From: Tritonibacter aquimaris | GTDB taxonomy: Bacteria; Pseudomonadota; Alphaproteobacteria; Rhodobacterales; Rhodobacteraceae | Length of the DNA stretch: 64,000 nucleotides | Assembly (NCBI RefSeq): GCF_009617595.1 | Contig: NZ_WIXK01000001.1 | Location: forward strand, 496,001 to 560,000 | Direction: 5' to 3' | In this document: in pieces, positions 24,981 to 36,445 of the stretch | Position numbering within the stretch: the first letter of the stretch is position 1 | Layout: the number at the start of each line of letters is the position of its first letter | The notes under the pieces: model-generated | Database searches by the model: none | What the model was told of the DNA's origin: nothing | Seen by the model: only the letters and a program-made list of their open reading frames with translations | Program-made: the position numbers and the translations under genes

Positions 24981-27632
24981 TTATCCCTCCAACAGCTGTT
25001 CTGCGGCTTTGATTGCGTCCTGTGCGCCCGCGAAATCCTTGCCGCCGCCCTGCGCCATATCCGGACGTCCACCGCCGCCTTTGCCGCCGACAGCGGGCAC
25101 AGCCGCTTTTAGCACATCCACGGCAGAAATGTCGCCGGTCAGATCATCGGTGACGCCTGCCGCAACCGCAACCTTCCCTTCGTCTTCGGCGATCAAAAGG
25201 ATCACGCCAGAGCCAAGGTTTTGTTTATGTGCGTCAATCAGGCCGCGCAGATCTTTGCCGGACACGCCTTGCAGGGCTTGTGCCAGGAATTTCTTGCCGC
25301 CGATTTCTTTGGCTTCAACCCCGCCACCAGAGCCGCCGCCCATGGCAACCTGTTGTTTCAGGTTGGAGATTTCGTTTTGCAGCGCCTTGCGTTCATCCAT
25401 CAATGCTTTCAGACGGTCAAGAACATCCGCGGGCTGCGCCTTAAGCGCTGCGGCAACATCGGCCATCCGGCCTGCCTCAGTGCCCAGATGTTCCAGCGCG
25501 GCCGCGCCAGTCAGCGCCTCAATCCGGCGCACACCCGCAGAGGATGCGCTATCGCCGAGAATAACAAAGGTGCCGATGTCGCCGGTCTGTTTGACATGGG
25601 TGCCACCGCACAGTTCCAGCGAATATGTTTCGCCATCCGCGCCCTTGCCAGTTGGAGCGCGGCCCATAGACACCACGCGCACCTCTTCGCCGTATTTCTC
25701 ACCAAAAAGCGCCTGCGCACCAATTGCGCGGGCATCATCCGGGGTCATAATGCGGGTGGTAACAGCACTGTTTTGGCGAATGAAATCATTCACTTCTGCA
25801 CCGACCTTCACAAGCTCCGCTTCGCTCAGACCTTTGTTGTGGCTGAAGTCAAACCGCAGACGATCCGCCGCGTTGAGCGAGCCTTTCTGCGCCACGTGAT
25901 CACCCAGCGCATTGCGCAGCGCCTCATGCAACAGGTGGGTTGCAGAGTGGTTTGCGCGGATCTGGCTGCGGCGCGCATTGTCCACCGCCAGTTCAGCACC
26001 CGCATCAACCGCGATCTCACCTTCGGTGATTTCCGCGATATGCAGGAACAGGCCTTCGACCTTTTTGGTGTCGCTGATCTTGGCCGCGCCGCCTTCAACG
26101 GTCAGCACACCGGTGTCACCCACTTGGCCGCCGCTTTCGCCGTAAAACGGCGTCTGGTTCAGGATGATCTGAACATTGTCGCCGATGCTGGCTTTTTCGA
26201 TCTGCTTGCCGTCTTTGACGATGGCCACGATCTGGCCTTCTGCCTTTTCGGTCTCATAGCCGAGGAACTCGGTTGAACCCTTGGCATCCAGAATGTCGAA
26301 ATAGACTTTGACGTCAGCCGCCTCGCCAAGGCCAATGCCGCCAGCGCGCGATTTCTCTTTTTGCGCTTTCATTGCGGCGTCAAAACCGTCGATGTCGACC
26401 TCGATCTCTTTGGCGCGCAGCGCGTCTTGGGTCAGGTCAAGCGGGAAGCCATAGGTGTCATAGAGCTTAAACGCGGTTTCACCCGGAAGCGTGTCGCCTG
26501 TGCTAAGGTCTGTGGAGGCTTCGTCCAGCAGTTTAAGTCCGCGATCCAAGGTCTTGAGAAAGCGCGTTTCTTCCTGCTCAAATGTCTCTTCGATAAGCGC
26601 CTGGCCCTGGCCTAGTTCAGGATAGGCCGCACCCATTTGCTGTACCAGTGCAGGCACCAGTTTGTGCATTACCGGATCTTTTGCCCCGAGCAGCGATGCC
26701 TGACGCATGGCGCGGCGCATAATGCGGCGCAGAACATAGCCGCGTCCTTCGTTAGAAGGCAGCACACCTTCGGCAATCAGGAACGAGCAGGAACGCAGAT
26801 GGTCTGCAATCACCCGGTGGTGCACGTTTTGATCACCAAAGGGTTCCGAGTTGGTGGCATTGGCCGAGGCTTCGATCAATGCTTTGAACAGATCGGTTTC
26901 ATAGTTGTCATGGGTGCCCTGCAGCAGCGCCGCGATGCGCTCCAGGCCCATGCCGGTGTCGATCGACTGCATGTCGAGGTCAACCATGGAGCCATCGGCA
27001 AAGCGCTCGTTCTGCATGAAAACGAGGTTCCAGATTTCGATGAACCGGTCGCCGTCTTCTTCGGGGGAGCCGGGAGGGCCACCCCAGATGTGATCGCCGT
27101 GATCGTAAAAGATCTCGGTGCAGGGACCACAGGGACCAGTATCGCCCATCTGCCAGAAATTGTCTGACGTTGCGATGCGGATGATACGGTCCTCTGGAAC
27201 GCCGACTTTCTTCCAGATTTCAAAGGCTTCATCGTCTGTGTGATAAACGGTGGTATAGAGCTTTTCCTTAGGAATATCGAATTCCTTGGTGATCAGCTCC
27301 CAGGCAAAGGGGATCGCCTGATGTTTGAAATAATCGCCAAAGGAGAAGTTGCCAAGCATCTCGAAAAACGTGTGGTGGCGCGCGGTATAGCCCACATTGT
27401 CGAGGTCATTGTGTTTGCCGCCTGCGCGCACACATTTCTGCGCGGTGGTGGCACGCACATAGTCGCGCTTTTCCACTCCGGTGAAGCAGTTTTTGAACTG
27501 CACCATACCAGAGTTAGTGAACATCAGGGTCGGGTCATTGCGTGGCACCAGTGGGCTGGAGTCAACGATCGTATGTCCCTGTTTTTCGAAATAGTTCAGA
27601 AATGTGGAACGGATTTCATTAAGGCTTGGCAT
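24981..27632 (-). CDS. alaS: Alanyl-tRNA synthetase
   Basis: An 883-residue protein with full domain order: class II catalytic core ([44 protein letters not shown]), the tRNA-recognition domain, the editing domain ([19 protein letters not shown] and [11 protein letters not shown] zinc motifs), and C-Ala with the glycine-rich tail ([16 protein letters not shown]). It charges tRNA-Ala and clears mischarged Ser and Gly. AGAGACGG precedes the ATG. It is followed by the coupled DUF1330 gene. recA lies upstream on the same strand but ends at its own terminator. Confidence 0.97.
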   Translation of the reverse strand: MPSLNEIRSTFLNYFEKQGHTIVDSSPLVPRNDPTLMFTNSGMVQFKNCFTGVEKRDYVRATTAQKCVRAGGKHNDLDNVGYTARHHTFFEMLGNFSFGDYFKHQAIPFAWELITKEFDIPKEKLYTTVYHTDDEAFEIWKKVGVPEDRIIRIATSDNFWQMGDTGPCGPCTEIFYDHGDHIWGGPPGSPEEDGDRFIEIWNLVFMQNERFADGSMVDLDMQSIDTGMGLERIAALLQGTHDNYETDLFKALIEASANATNSEPFGDQNVHHRVIADHLRSCSFLIAEGVLPSNEGRGYVLRRIMRRAMRQASLLGAKDPVMHKLVPALVQQMGAAYPELGQGQALIEETFEQEETRFLKTLDRGLKLLDEASTDLSTGDTLPGETAFKLYDTYGFPLDLTQDALRAKEIEVDIDGFDAAMKAQKEKSRAGGIGLGEAADVKVYFDILDAKGSTEFLGYETEKAEGQIVAIVKDGKQIEKASIGDNVQIILNQTPFYGESGGQVGDTGVLTVEGGAAKISDTKKVEGLFLHIAEITEGEIAVDAGAELAVDNARRSQIRANHSATHLLHEALRNALGDHVAQKGSLNAADRLRFDFSHNKGLSEAELVKVGAEVNDFIRQNSAVTTRIMTPDDARAIGAQALFGEKYGEEVRVVSMGRAPTGKGADGETYSLELCGGTHVKQTGDIGTFVILGDSASSAGVRRIEALTGAAALEHLGTEAGRMADVAAALKAQPADVLDRLKALMDERKALQNEISNLKQQVAMGGGSGGGVEAKEIGGKKFLAQALQGVSGKDLRGLIDAHKQNLGSGVILLIAEDEGKVAVAAGVTDDLTGDISAVDVLKAAVPAVGGKGGGGRPDMAQGGGKDFAGAQDAIKAAEQLLEG

Positions 27633-27739
27633 CTTCCGTCTCTCTTTTTCAGAGGCTTACACAGCATAGTCGACCCGGTTTATCCGCCCGCTGCGGTGGT
27701 GTCCACAAAATGTGCCGGATTGATATGAAAAACCGATAG

Positions 27740-27767
27740 AAAAAAGGGCGCAACCAGTGGTGCGCCC
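27740..27767 (-). terminator. Terminator of recA
   Basis: On the minus strand, a GGGCGCA/TGCGCCC stem extended by CC/GG is followed by six T. It lies 29 bases past the recA stop. Confidence 0.88.
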
Positions 27768-27795
27768 TCGTTTGAAACTGTGATGTCAGGCCGAA

Positions 27796-28863
<1,068 letters not shown>

Positions 28864-28919
28864 AGTCCCTTGTCCCTCTCTATGTGTCATACCTGCAGGG
28901 TGCCGGCAATCACTGCTTT

Positions 28920-28934
28920 GTTCGCCTCTTGTTC
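28920..28934. promoter_or_regulatory. LexA box (SOS operator) of recA
   Basis: GTTC-GCCTCTT-GTTC, the direct repeat GTTC-N7-GTTC known as the alphaproteobacterial SOS box, 57 bases before the recA start. Confidence 0.85.
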
Positions 28935-29056
28935 CTTTTGCGATCAAAAGGAGAACATTGCAAGAAAAAACTTCTGATATTCAGAGAAGGGCGAGAATGT
29001 TAAGGAGTGGTTTATAGCCACAATTGTGCCCGAAGATTTACTGAAAGCTTTACGAA

Positions 29057-29650
29057 ATGCTGGTCTTTTTAAAGGAAAACCTGGTTTTGCTCTCGGTGCC
29101 TAAAACTGGCACCACCGCCTATATGGATGCGCTGAAAGACCATGCGGATATTGTTGTGGCCAACCCGCCCGAGCTGAAACATGCGCCTGTGTTCAGATAT
29201 AATCGCTGGTTTCGACCGATGTTTGACAAGATTTTTGACAAGCAACCCGAACTGGTGGCGGTGATGCGTGAACCTGTCAGCTGGCTTGGCAGTTGGTACA
29301 GATACCGTCAGCGCCCCTATCTGGATGGCAAACCCACCTCGACCAAAGACATTAGCTTTGACGACTTTGTGCGCGACTATTGCCGTGGCAAACAGCCACC
29401 CTATGCAAATGTGGGCAGTCAGGCGAAATTTCTGGAGCCGCAGCCAAATGGCTGCAAAGTCAGCCACCTGTTTCGCTATGAGGCGCTGGAAGACTACCGC
29501 CTGTTCCTGCAAGAGCGGCTGAAGGTCGCGCTGCAACCGGAGCAAAAAAACGTCAGCCAAAGCGCAGATCTGACACTGAGTGCGGATGTTGAGGCGGTGC
29601 TCAGACGCAAATATGCGCCCGAGTTTGACCTTTATAACAGCATCAAATGA
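29057..29650 (+). CDS. Sulfotransferase-like P-loop protein
   Basis: A 197-residue protein. LLSVPKTGTTAYMDAL is the PAPS 5'-phosphosulfate loop of sulfotransferases, and VAVMREPVSWLGSWYRYRQ matches the 3'-phosphate-binding region. The rest (KFLEPQPNGCKVSHLFRYEALEDYRLFLQERL) fits a shortened sulfotransferase fold. Proteins like this in Rhodobacterales are often mislabelled gamma-glutamyl kinase. Substrate unknown. Its stop is 3 bases from the convergent cckA stop. Confidence 0.75.
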   Translation: MLVFLKENLVLLSVPKTGTTAYMDALKDHADIVVANPPELKHAPVFRYNRWFRPMFDKIFDKQPELVAVMREPVSWLGSWYRYRQRPYLDGKPTSTKDISFDDFVRDYCRGKQPPYANVGSQAKFLEPQPNGCKVSHLFRYEALEDYRLFLQERLKVALQPEQKNVSQSADLTLSADVEAVLRRKYAPEFDLYNSIK

Positions 29651-29653
29651 CGC

Positions 29654-31975
29654 TTAACTGTCTTTGATTTCCATCTGCGCATGCACCGTCTCGGTCAATT
29701 GGTTGAGCGAGAAAGGTTTGGGCAGGAAGATGGAGTTGGGGATCTCTGGTTCTGCGTCGTCAAAGGCGCCTTCGGCGTAGCCAGACACAAATACCACCCG
29801 CGTATCAGGCCGTGTGGTGCGCGCCTTGCGCACCCAGGTTGGGCCATCCATGCCGGGCATCACCACATCGGTGACAAAGACATCCACATGCAGCTCTTCT
29901 TCTTCGAGCACATGCAGCGCTTCTTCGGCGGATTCAGCTTCGAGCACGGTGTAGCCACGCATCCGCAGCGCGCGCGAGGCAAAGGCACGCACTGGTGCTT
30001 CATCCTCAACCAATAGCACAACCCCTTCGCCGTGGCTTGGCGCGGCTTTTTCGGCCTTGGCTTCCACCTGCTCGAGCACTGCGGTTTTGCTTTGCACATG
30101 GATCGGGAAATAGAGAGAGAACTGCGTGCCCTGCCCTTTGACCGAGTCCACAAAGATAAAGCCACCGGTCTGTTTGATGATGCCATAAGCGGTTGAAAGC
30201 CCGAGCCCCGTGCCTTCGCCGGTGCGTTTGGTGGTGTAAAACGGCTCAAACACTTTTTGCAGCCGGTCGGGATCAATACCGATGCCTTCGTCTGCAACGC
30301 GGATCGTGACCCAATCGCCTGCGGGCACGGTCGCGCGGTTGCGCTCCAGCGGTTTTTCCAGGTGCACCACTTCGGTTTCAATGCGAATCTCACCGCCCTG
30401 TGGCATCGCATCACGTGCGTTTACCACCAGGTTCATCAGTACCTGTTCCAGCTGGCGTTTGTCGGCCCAGATCGATTTCATAATCGGATCATGGCTAAGC
30501 GTGAGCGTCACCCGTTCACCAACCAGCCGGTTGAGCAGATGGGTCAGATCGGACAGCGTATTGCGCACATCCAGAACTTCAGGCTGCAGGGTCTGTTTGC
30601 GCGAGAACGCCAGAAGCTGGCTCACCAGCGCTGCGGCGCGGTTGGCGTTTTCATGGATCTGGATCAGATCACCATAGTCCTGATCGCCCTGATCGTGACG
30701 CAGCAGCAATAGATCGCAGTGGCCGGAAATCGCCGTCAGAAGGTTGTTGAAATCATGCGCAACACCACCCGCAAGCTGGCCAATCGCCTGCATCTTCTGG
30801 CTTTGCACAAACTGTGCCTCAAGGGTTTTCAGCTCGGTTGCGTCATTTAAAACCGCAATCAGAACCGGCTCCCCCTCTTCCATCACCCGCGTCAGGGTGA
30901 CCTGCACAAACACTTCACGGTCGCGCCGCGAGATACGCAGGAATTCGGATTTATTCGGAGCAATGCCTTTGATGGTATCCGCAAGCCAATCCGCCATTGG
31001 GCGGCCCAGACCCTCCATCAGCTGCCCGAGCTTCATATTGTTGCAGCTGGACACACCAAGAAGGTTCAGCGCCATCCGATTCAGTGACAGGATTTCACCA
31101 TCTGGTGCTACTTTGATAAAAGGCACCGGCAGCGTGTCAAAATCGGCTTTGCCGCTGCTTGCCTGACTTGCATCCATTTCCACAAAATAGAGCTCACGGC
31201 GGCCCTGATTGCGCGTGTGTTCATGCACAGCAGCAAGTTTCAGCCCGGCTTTGGTCGAAATGGTCTGTACGATACCGGGTTCAAGTGCGTCGCCCTGAAC
31301 CACAGTATCCAGCGATTTCACCCGTTCGCCAAAGAAGCTGCGCGCAGCTTCATTCATATAGATCACCGCATCATTACGACCAAGCGTCAGCATGGGAAAC
31401 GGAGTGGTTTCGCGGTTGCGGGAGGACTGCGGGTGTTCCGCGATGTCTTCAATGCGCCACAAAAAGCTCTGCGATGCCATCTTGTGCACTGCCAGCCGCA
31501 CGTGGCCGCGCCGGGTTGCGATGTCTTCGCGCGCGGCACCATCTTTTTGCGCAGCACTTTTGAGACGGAACAATACGGCCGAGGGATTGGCAAGGATTGA
31601 ACGCAGATTGGCGCCAAGGGTTTGCTGAGCCACGCCCTGAAAGGCCGTCATAGCCGCCTGATTGCAGGCATGCACCATGCCTTCATCGTCGGTCACAAAA
31701 CTGGGGGTGGCATCGCGGTCAATAAAACCGGTCAGCAGTTCAGTGGCCATTTTCTGCGCGCGGATCTGCAACTTGGTCTGCACCGCAATAAAGGCTGAGA
31801 CACAGCAAAGCGTCAGGCCGATGGCGCTGATACCACGGGACACCCACAGCGGCAGGCCGAGAAACAGCGGCACAACCAGCAAGAGGACAGAAACAAGTAC
31901 GGCCGCGGCCAAACGGGAATACTCTGGCATAAATACGCGCAGTTCTGGCACGTAAGACTTATCGCGACCGATCAT
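29654..31975 (-). CDS. cckA: Hybrid histidine kinase CckA
   Basis: A 773-residue membrane kinase: two transmembrane helices (about 18-65), three PAS-like regions (about 80-390), a HisKA dimer helix with phospho-His in GGVAHDFNNLLTAISGH, an HATPase domain (NLVVNARDAMPQGG, VADEGIGI, GEGTGLGLSTAYGI) and a C-terminal receiver with Asp in VFVTDVVMPGMDG. This is the architecture of CckA, which sends phosphate via ChpT to CtrA. In Rhodobacterales that pathway governs motility, gene transfer agent release and other traits. A CtrA-type box lies about 55 bases upstream, suggesting feedback. Confidence 0.9.
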   Translation of the reverse strand: MIGRDKSYVPELRVFMPEYSRLAAAVLVSVLLLVVPLFLGLPLWVSRGISAIGLTLCCVSAFIAVQTKLQIRAQKMATELLTGFIDRDATPSFVTDDEGMVHACNQAAMTAFQGVAQQTLGANLRSILANPSAVLFRLKSAAQKDGAAREDIATRRGHVRLAVHKMASQSFLWRIEDIAEHPQSSRNRETTPFPMLTLGRNDAVIYMNEAARSFFGERVKSLDTVVQGDALEPGIVQTISTKAGLKLAAVHEHTRNQGRRELYFVEMDASQASSGKADFDTLPVPFIKVAPDGEILSLNRMALNLLGVSSCNNMKLGQLMEGLGRPMADWLADTIKGIAPNKSEFLRISRRDREVFVQVTLTRVMEEGEPVLIAVLNDATELKTLEAQFVQSQKMQAIGQLAGGVAHDFNNLLTAISGHCDLLLLRHDQGDQDYGDLIQIHENANRAAALVSQLLAFSRKQTLQPEVLDVRNTLSDLTHLLNRLVGERVTLTLSHDPIMKSIWADKRQLEQVLMNLVVNARDAMPQGGEIRIETEVVHLEKPLERNRATVPAGDWVTIRVADEGIGIDPDRLQKVFEPFYTTKRTGEGTGLGLSTAYGIIKQTGGFIFVDSVKGQGTQFSLYFPIHVQSKTAVLEQVEAKAEKAAPSHGEGVVLLVEDEAPVRAFASRALRMRGYTVLEAESAEEALHVLEEEELHVDVFVTDVVMPGMDGPTWVRKARTTRPDTRVVFVSGYAEGAFDDAEPEIPNSIFLPKPFSLNQLTETVHAQMEIKDS

Positions 31976-32027
31976 TCCGGCTCCGTAGAGGTTCGCTTAA
32001 CAACAGTTGATCAATGAATAATCAGAG

Positions 32028-32042
32028 TTAAATTTAAGTTAA
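32028..32042. promoter_or_regulatory. CtrA-type box upstream of cckA
   Basis: TTAA-ATTTAAG-TTAA followed by C, an exact match to TTAA-N7-TTAAC, between the cckA start and the stop of the methyltransferase gene. The surroundings are AT-rich, so a chance match is possible. Confidence 0.6.
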
Positions 32043-32067
32043 CGCTGTTTAAGTTTGAGCGACCCTA

Positions 32068-33243
32068 TCAACCTGCGACTTCGCGCGTCAACACCGCAAC
32101 AAAGAAACCATCCGTTCCATTGTGAACCCGCCAGCTGTGGCTGGATTGCATCCGCCATTCAGGGCGTTCCTGGATGAATGCGGCGACCTGATCTTGGTTT
32201 TCGCTGTTCAGCATTGAGCAAGTCGCATAGGCCAAGGTGCCACCTGGAGCGATCAGGTCTGCGGTTTGACGCAGGATTTCGGCCTGAATATCTTGGGTTT
32301 TGGCCAATTTTTCCGCGGTCAGCGCCCATTTGCCTTCGGGCGCACGCCGCCAGCTGCCGCTGCCGGAACAGGGCACATCGCACAGCACCAGATCAAATGG
32401 GGCATGTTTGGCGATGTCACCCGTTTCAAGCTGCTGAACTTTGCTGCCCGCCCGTTTGGCCCGTTCGGGCAGATCTTTCATGCGGGCAAAATTGGCATCA
32501 TGGGCAAAAAGTTCGATCTTTGCCCGCGCAGCCATGGCAAGGCTTTTGCCGCCGCCGCCCGCGCAATAATCCAGCACCCGCATACCATCGCGCAAAGGAA
32601 GCGCTTCAACCACGGCTTGGCTTGCCGCATCTTGCAGCTCTACCAGTCCATTTTGATAGGCTTTGGAGTTGCGCAGCTTACGTGCGCCCTCGGTGATTTC
32701 CAACGCGGTTTCAGCTGCCGCATGCGGTTGGGTTTCAATCCCCTCCGCCGCCAATTCTTTTTGCATTTTTGCAAGGCTAGCACGTTGTACGTTTACACGT
32801 AGGTGCACCGGCGCACGATGACGCAGGGCTTGGGCTGCTTGTTCTACATCATCGCCAAGGCTTTGTTCAAATGCGGGCCAGATCCAATCAGGCAGGTCTA
32901 AACGCACGGCCCTGCTCAGTACCGGGGTGGTGCCATTGCGTTCCTGATCGTTCAGCGGCTGGGGCGCGTGGCCTTCGCCGTTAAACAGAGTGTCAGGATC
33001 TATACCCGCATCGCGCAGGCCACCTAAAATCAACCCCCGACCGGTTTCACTACCACCAAGCGCTTGATGTGAGCGCCAGCAGCGCAGCGCGCTAAACACA
33101 TGGTCACGCACCGCAGCGCGGTCTTTTGAACCTGCAAACCGGCTTTTGCGGCTCCAGGTGGTCAATGCTTTTTCCGCAGGCATGCCTGCGATGATCTGAT
33201 CCAGGACTTCAATGGCCGCCTGTAGCCGTGCGCCAGGTGTCAT
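32068..33243 (-). CDS. RsmB/NOP2-family RNA cytosine methyltransferase
   Basis: A 391-residue protein. The N-terminal NusB-like helical region (ALTTWSRKSRFAGSKDRAAVRDHVF) is followed by a SAM-binding fold (MRVLDYCAGGGGKSLAMAA, LFAHDANFARM). The two family cysteines are present: CDVPCSGSGSWRRAPEGKW (motif IV) and LAYATCSMLNSEN (motif VI). It makes m5C in RNA, probably rRNA; the exact site cannot be told. It is 53 bases downstream of guaB on the same strand. The ATG at 33243 has only a weak ribosome site; an upstream alternative at 33276 would add 11 residues. Confidence 0.87.
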   Translation of the reverse strand: MTPGARLQAAIEVLDQIIAGMPAEKALTTWSRKSRFAGSKDRAAVRDHVFSALRCWRSHQALGGSETGRGLILGGLRDAGIDPDTLFNGEGHAPQPLNDQERNGTTPVLSRAVRLDLPDWIWPAFEQSLGDDVEQAAQALRHRAPVHLRVNVQRASLAKMQKELAAEGIETQPHAAAETALEITEGARKLRNSKAYQNGLVELQDAASQAVVEALPLRDGMRVLDYCAGGGGKSLAMAARAKIELFAHDANFARMKDLPERAKRAGSKVQQLETGDIAKHAPFDLVLCDVPCSGSGSWRRAPEGKWALTAEKLAKTQDIQAEILRQTADLIAPGGTLAYATCSMLNSENQDQVAAFIQERPEWRMQSSHSWRVHNGTDGFFVAVLTREVAG

Positions 33244-33296
33244 CGGGCAACACGCATGTCGTGCACAGTGAAACAAGCGGCCAAAGTCATCATCTA

Positions 33297-35151
<1,855 letters not shown>

Positions 35152-36315
35152 ATGTCACAACCGCTCAAAGGCACAGTGATTCTGGATCTTACACATGTTT
35201 TGGCAGGGCCCTACGCTTCGATGATTTTGGCAGATCTTGGTGCCAAGGTGATTAAGGTAGAACGCCCTGAAATCGGTGATGACACCCGCGCTTTCCCGCC
35301 GTTCAAAGGTGATGACAGCGCCTATTTCGCCACCATCAACCACGGCAAAGAAAGCATCGCACTGGACCTCAAACAACAAGAGGATCGTGAGCTGTTTGAA
35401 CGCTTGCTCGCACAGGCAGATGTTTTGCTGGAAAACTATCGCCCTGGCGTGATGGATCGGTTGGGTTATGGCTGGGCCACTTTGCATGCAAAACATCCCA
35501 AACTGATCTACGGTGCTGTATCCGGGTTTGGCCATAGCGGGCCGGATGCCATGAAACCGGCCTATGATATGGTTGTTCAGGCGCGCGGCGGGGTGATGTC
35601 GATCACCGGTGAACGTGACCGCGAACCGGTGCGTGTTGGGGCCTCCATTGGAGATATTGCGGCTGGTATGTTTCTGGCCCATGGCATTCTGGCCGCGCTT
35701 TTGCAGGTGCAAAAAGGCGGCGATGGTCAGATGGTGGATGTGGCCATGCTCGACAGTCAGCTGGCGCTTTTGGAACATGCGGTGGCGATCACCTCAACCA
35801 CCGGCGAAGCGCCTCGCCCCAATGGTGCCCGCCACCCCTCGATTACCCCATTTGAAACCTTCCATGCGGAAGATGGGCTGTTTGTCATTGCGGCGGGCAA
35901 TGATGTATTGTTTCAGCGTTTGTGCAAAGCGCTTGCGCTCCCGATCGCGGACGACGTGCGTTTTTCCACCAACCAGTCCCGATGTGAGAACGCGCGTTTG
36001 CTCAAACGTCTGATTGAAGCGGTGACCATTGATCGCCCTGCCGCCCATTGGATTGCTGAGCTGGAAGCCGCGGGCATTCCCACCGGCCCAATTCAAAACG
36101 TGGCGCAGGCGATGGAAGACCCACAGATGCTCGCGCGCAATATGGTTGTTTCGGTGCTCGATAAGGCCGGAACACCCGCCTATGTCGCAGCGGGCAACCC
36201 GATCAAAATGTCCGCAATGGAAGACCCCAAGACCCGTGCACCCGCGCCCAGCCTTGATGGTGACCGGGACGGCATAGTTGCGTGGCTCGAGACAAAAGAG
36301 GCCGGTTCGACTTAA
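35152..36315 (+). CDS. CaiB/BaiF family (class III) CoA-transferase
   Basis: A 387-residue protein: N-terminal LDLTHVLAGPYASMILADLGAKVIKVERP (CoA-binding start), NHGKESIALDLK, ENYRPGVMDRLG, SGFGHSGP, and catalytic Asp in VDVAMLDSQLALLEHA. Class III enzymes move CoA between carboxylic acids through mixed anhydrides. The donor and acceptor acids cannot be told: no dehydrogenase or hydratase is alongside. AGAGG precedes the ATG. It is followed 130 bases later by the RACE-type gene on the same strand. Confidence 0.88.
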   Translation: MSQPLKGTVILDLTHVLAGPYASMILADLGAKVIKVERPEIGDDTRAFPPFKGDDSAYFATINHGKESIALDLKQQEDRELFERLLAQADVLLENYRPGVMDRLGYGWATLHAKHPKLIYGAVSGFGHSGPDAMKPAYDMVVQARGGVMSITGERDREPVRVGASIGDIAAGMFLAHGILAALLQVQKGGDGQMVDVAMLDSQLALLEHAVAITSTTGEAPRPNGARHPSITPFETFHAEDGLFVIAAGNDVLFQRLCKALALPIADDVRFSTNQSRCENARLLKRLIEAVTIDRPAAHWIAELEAAGIPTGPIQNVAQAMEDPQMLARNMVVSVLDKAGTPAYVAAGNPIKMSAMEDPKTRAPAPSLDGDRDGIVAWLETKEAGST

Positions 36316-36445
36316 ACCGTTCAAATTAAGGGTTGAAAAGCCGCGTGAGTGGGGCAAATGGGTCGCATATGAACAAGCGGCCCTATTTGCGACGGGGCAA
36401 TCTGCATATGTTTCATAAAAAAACGTGCACAAAATAGGCCCGATT

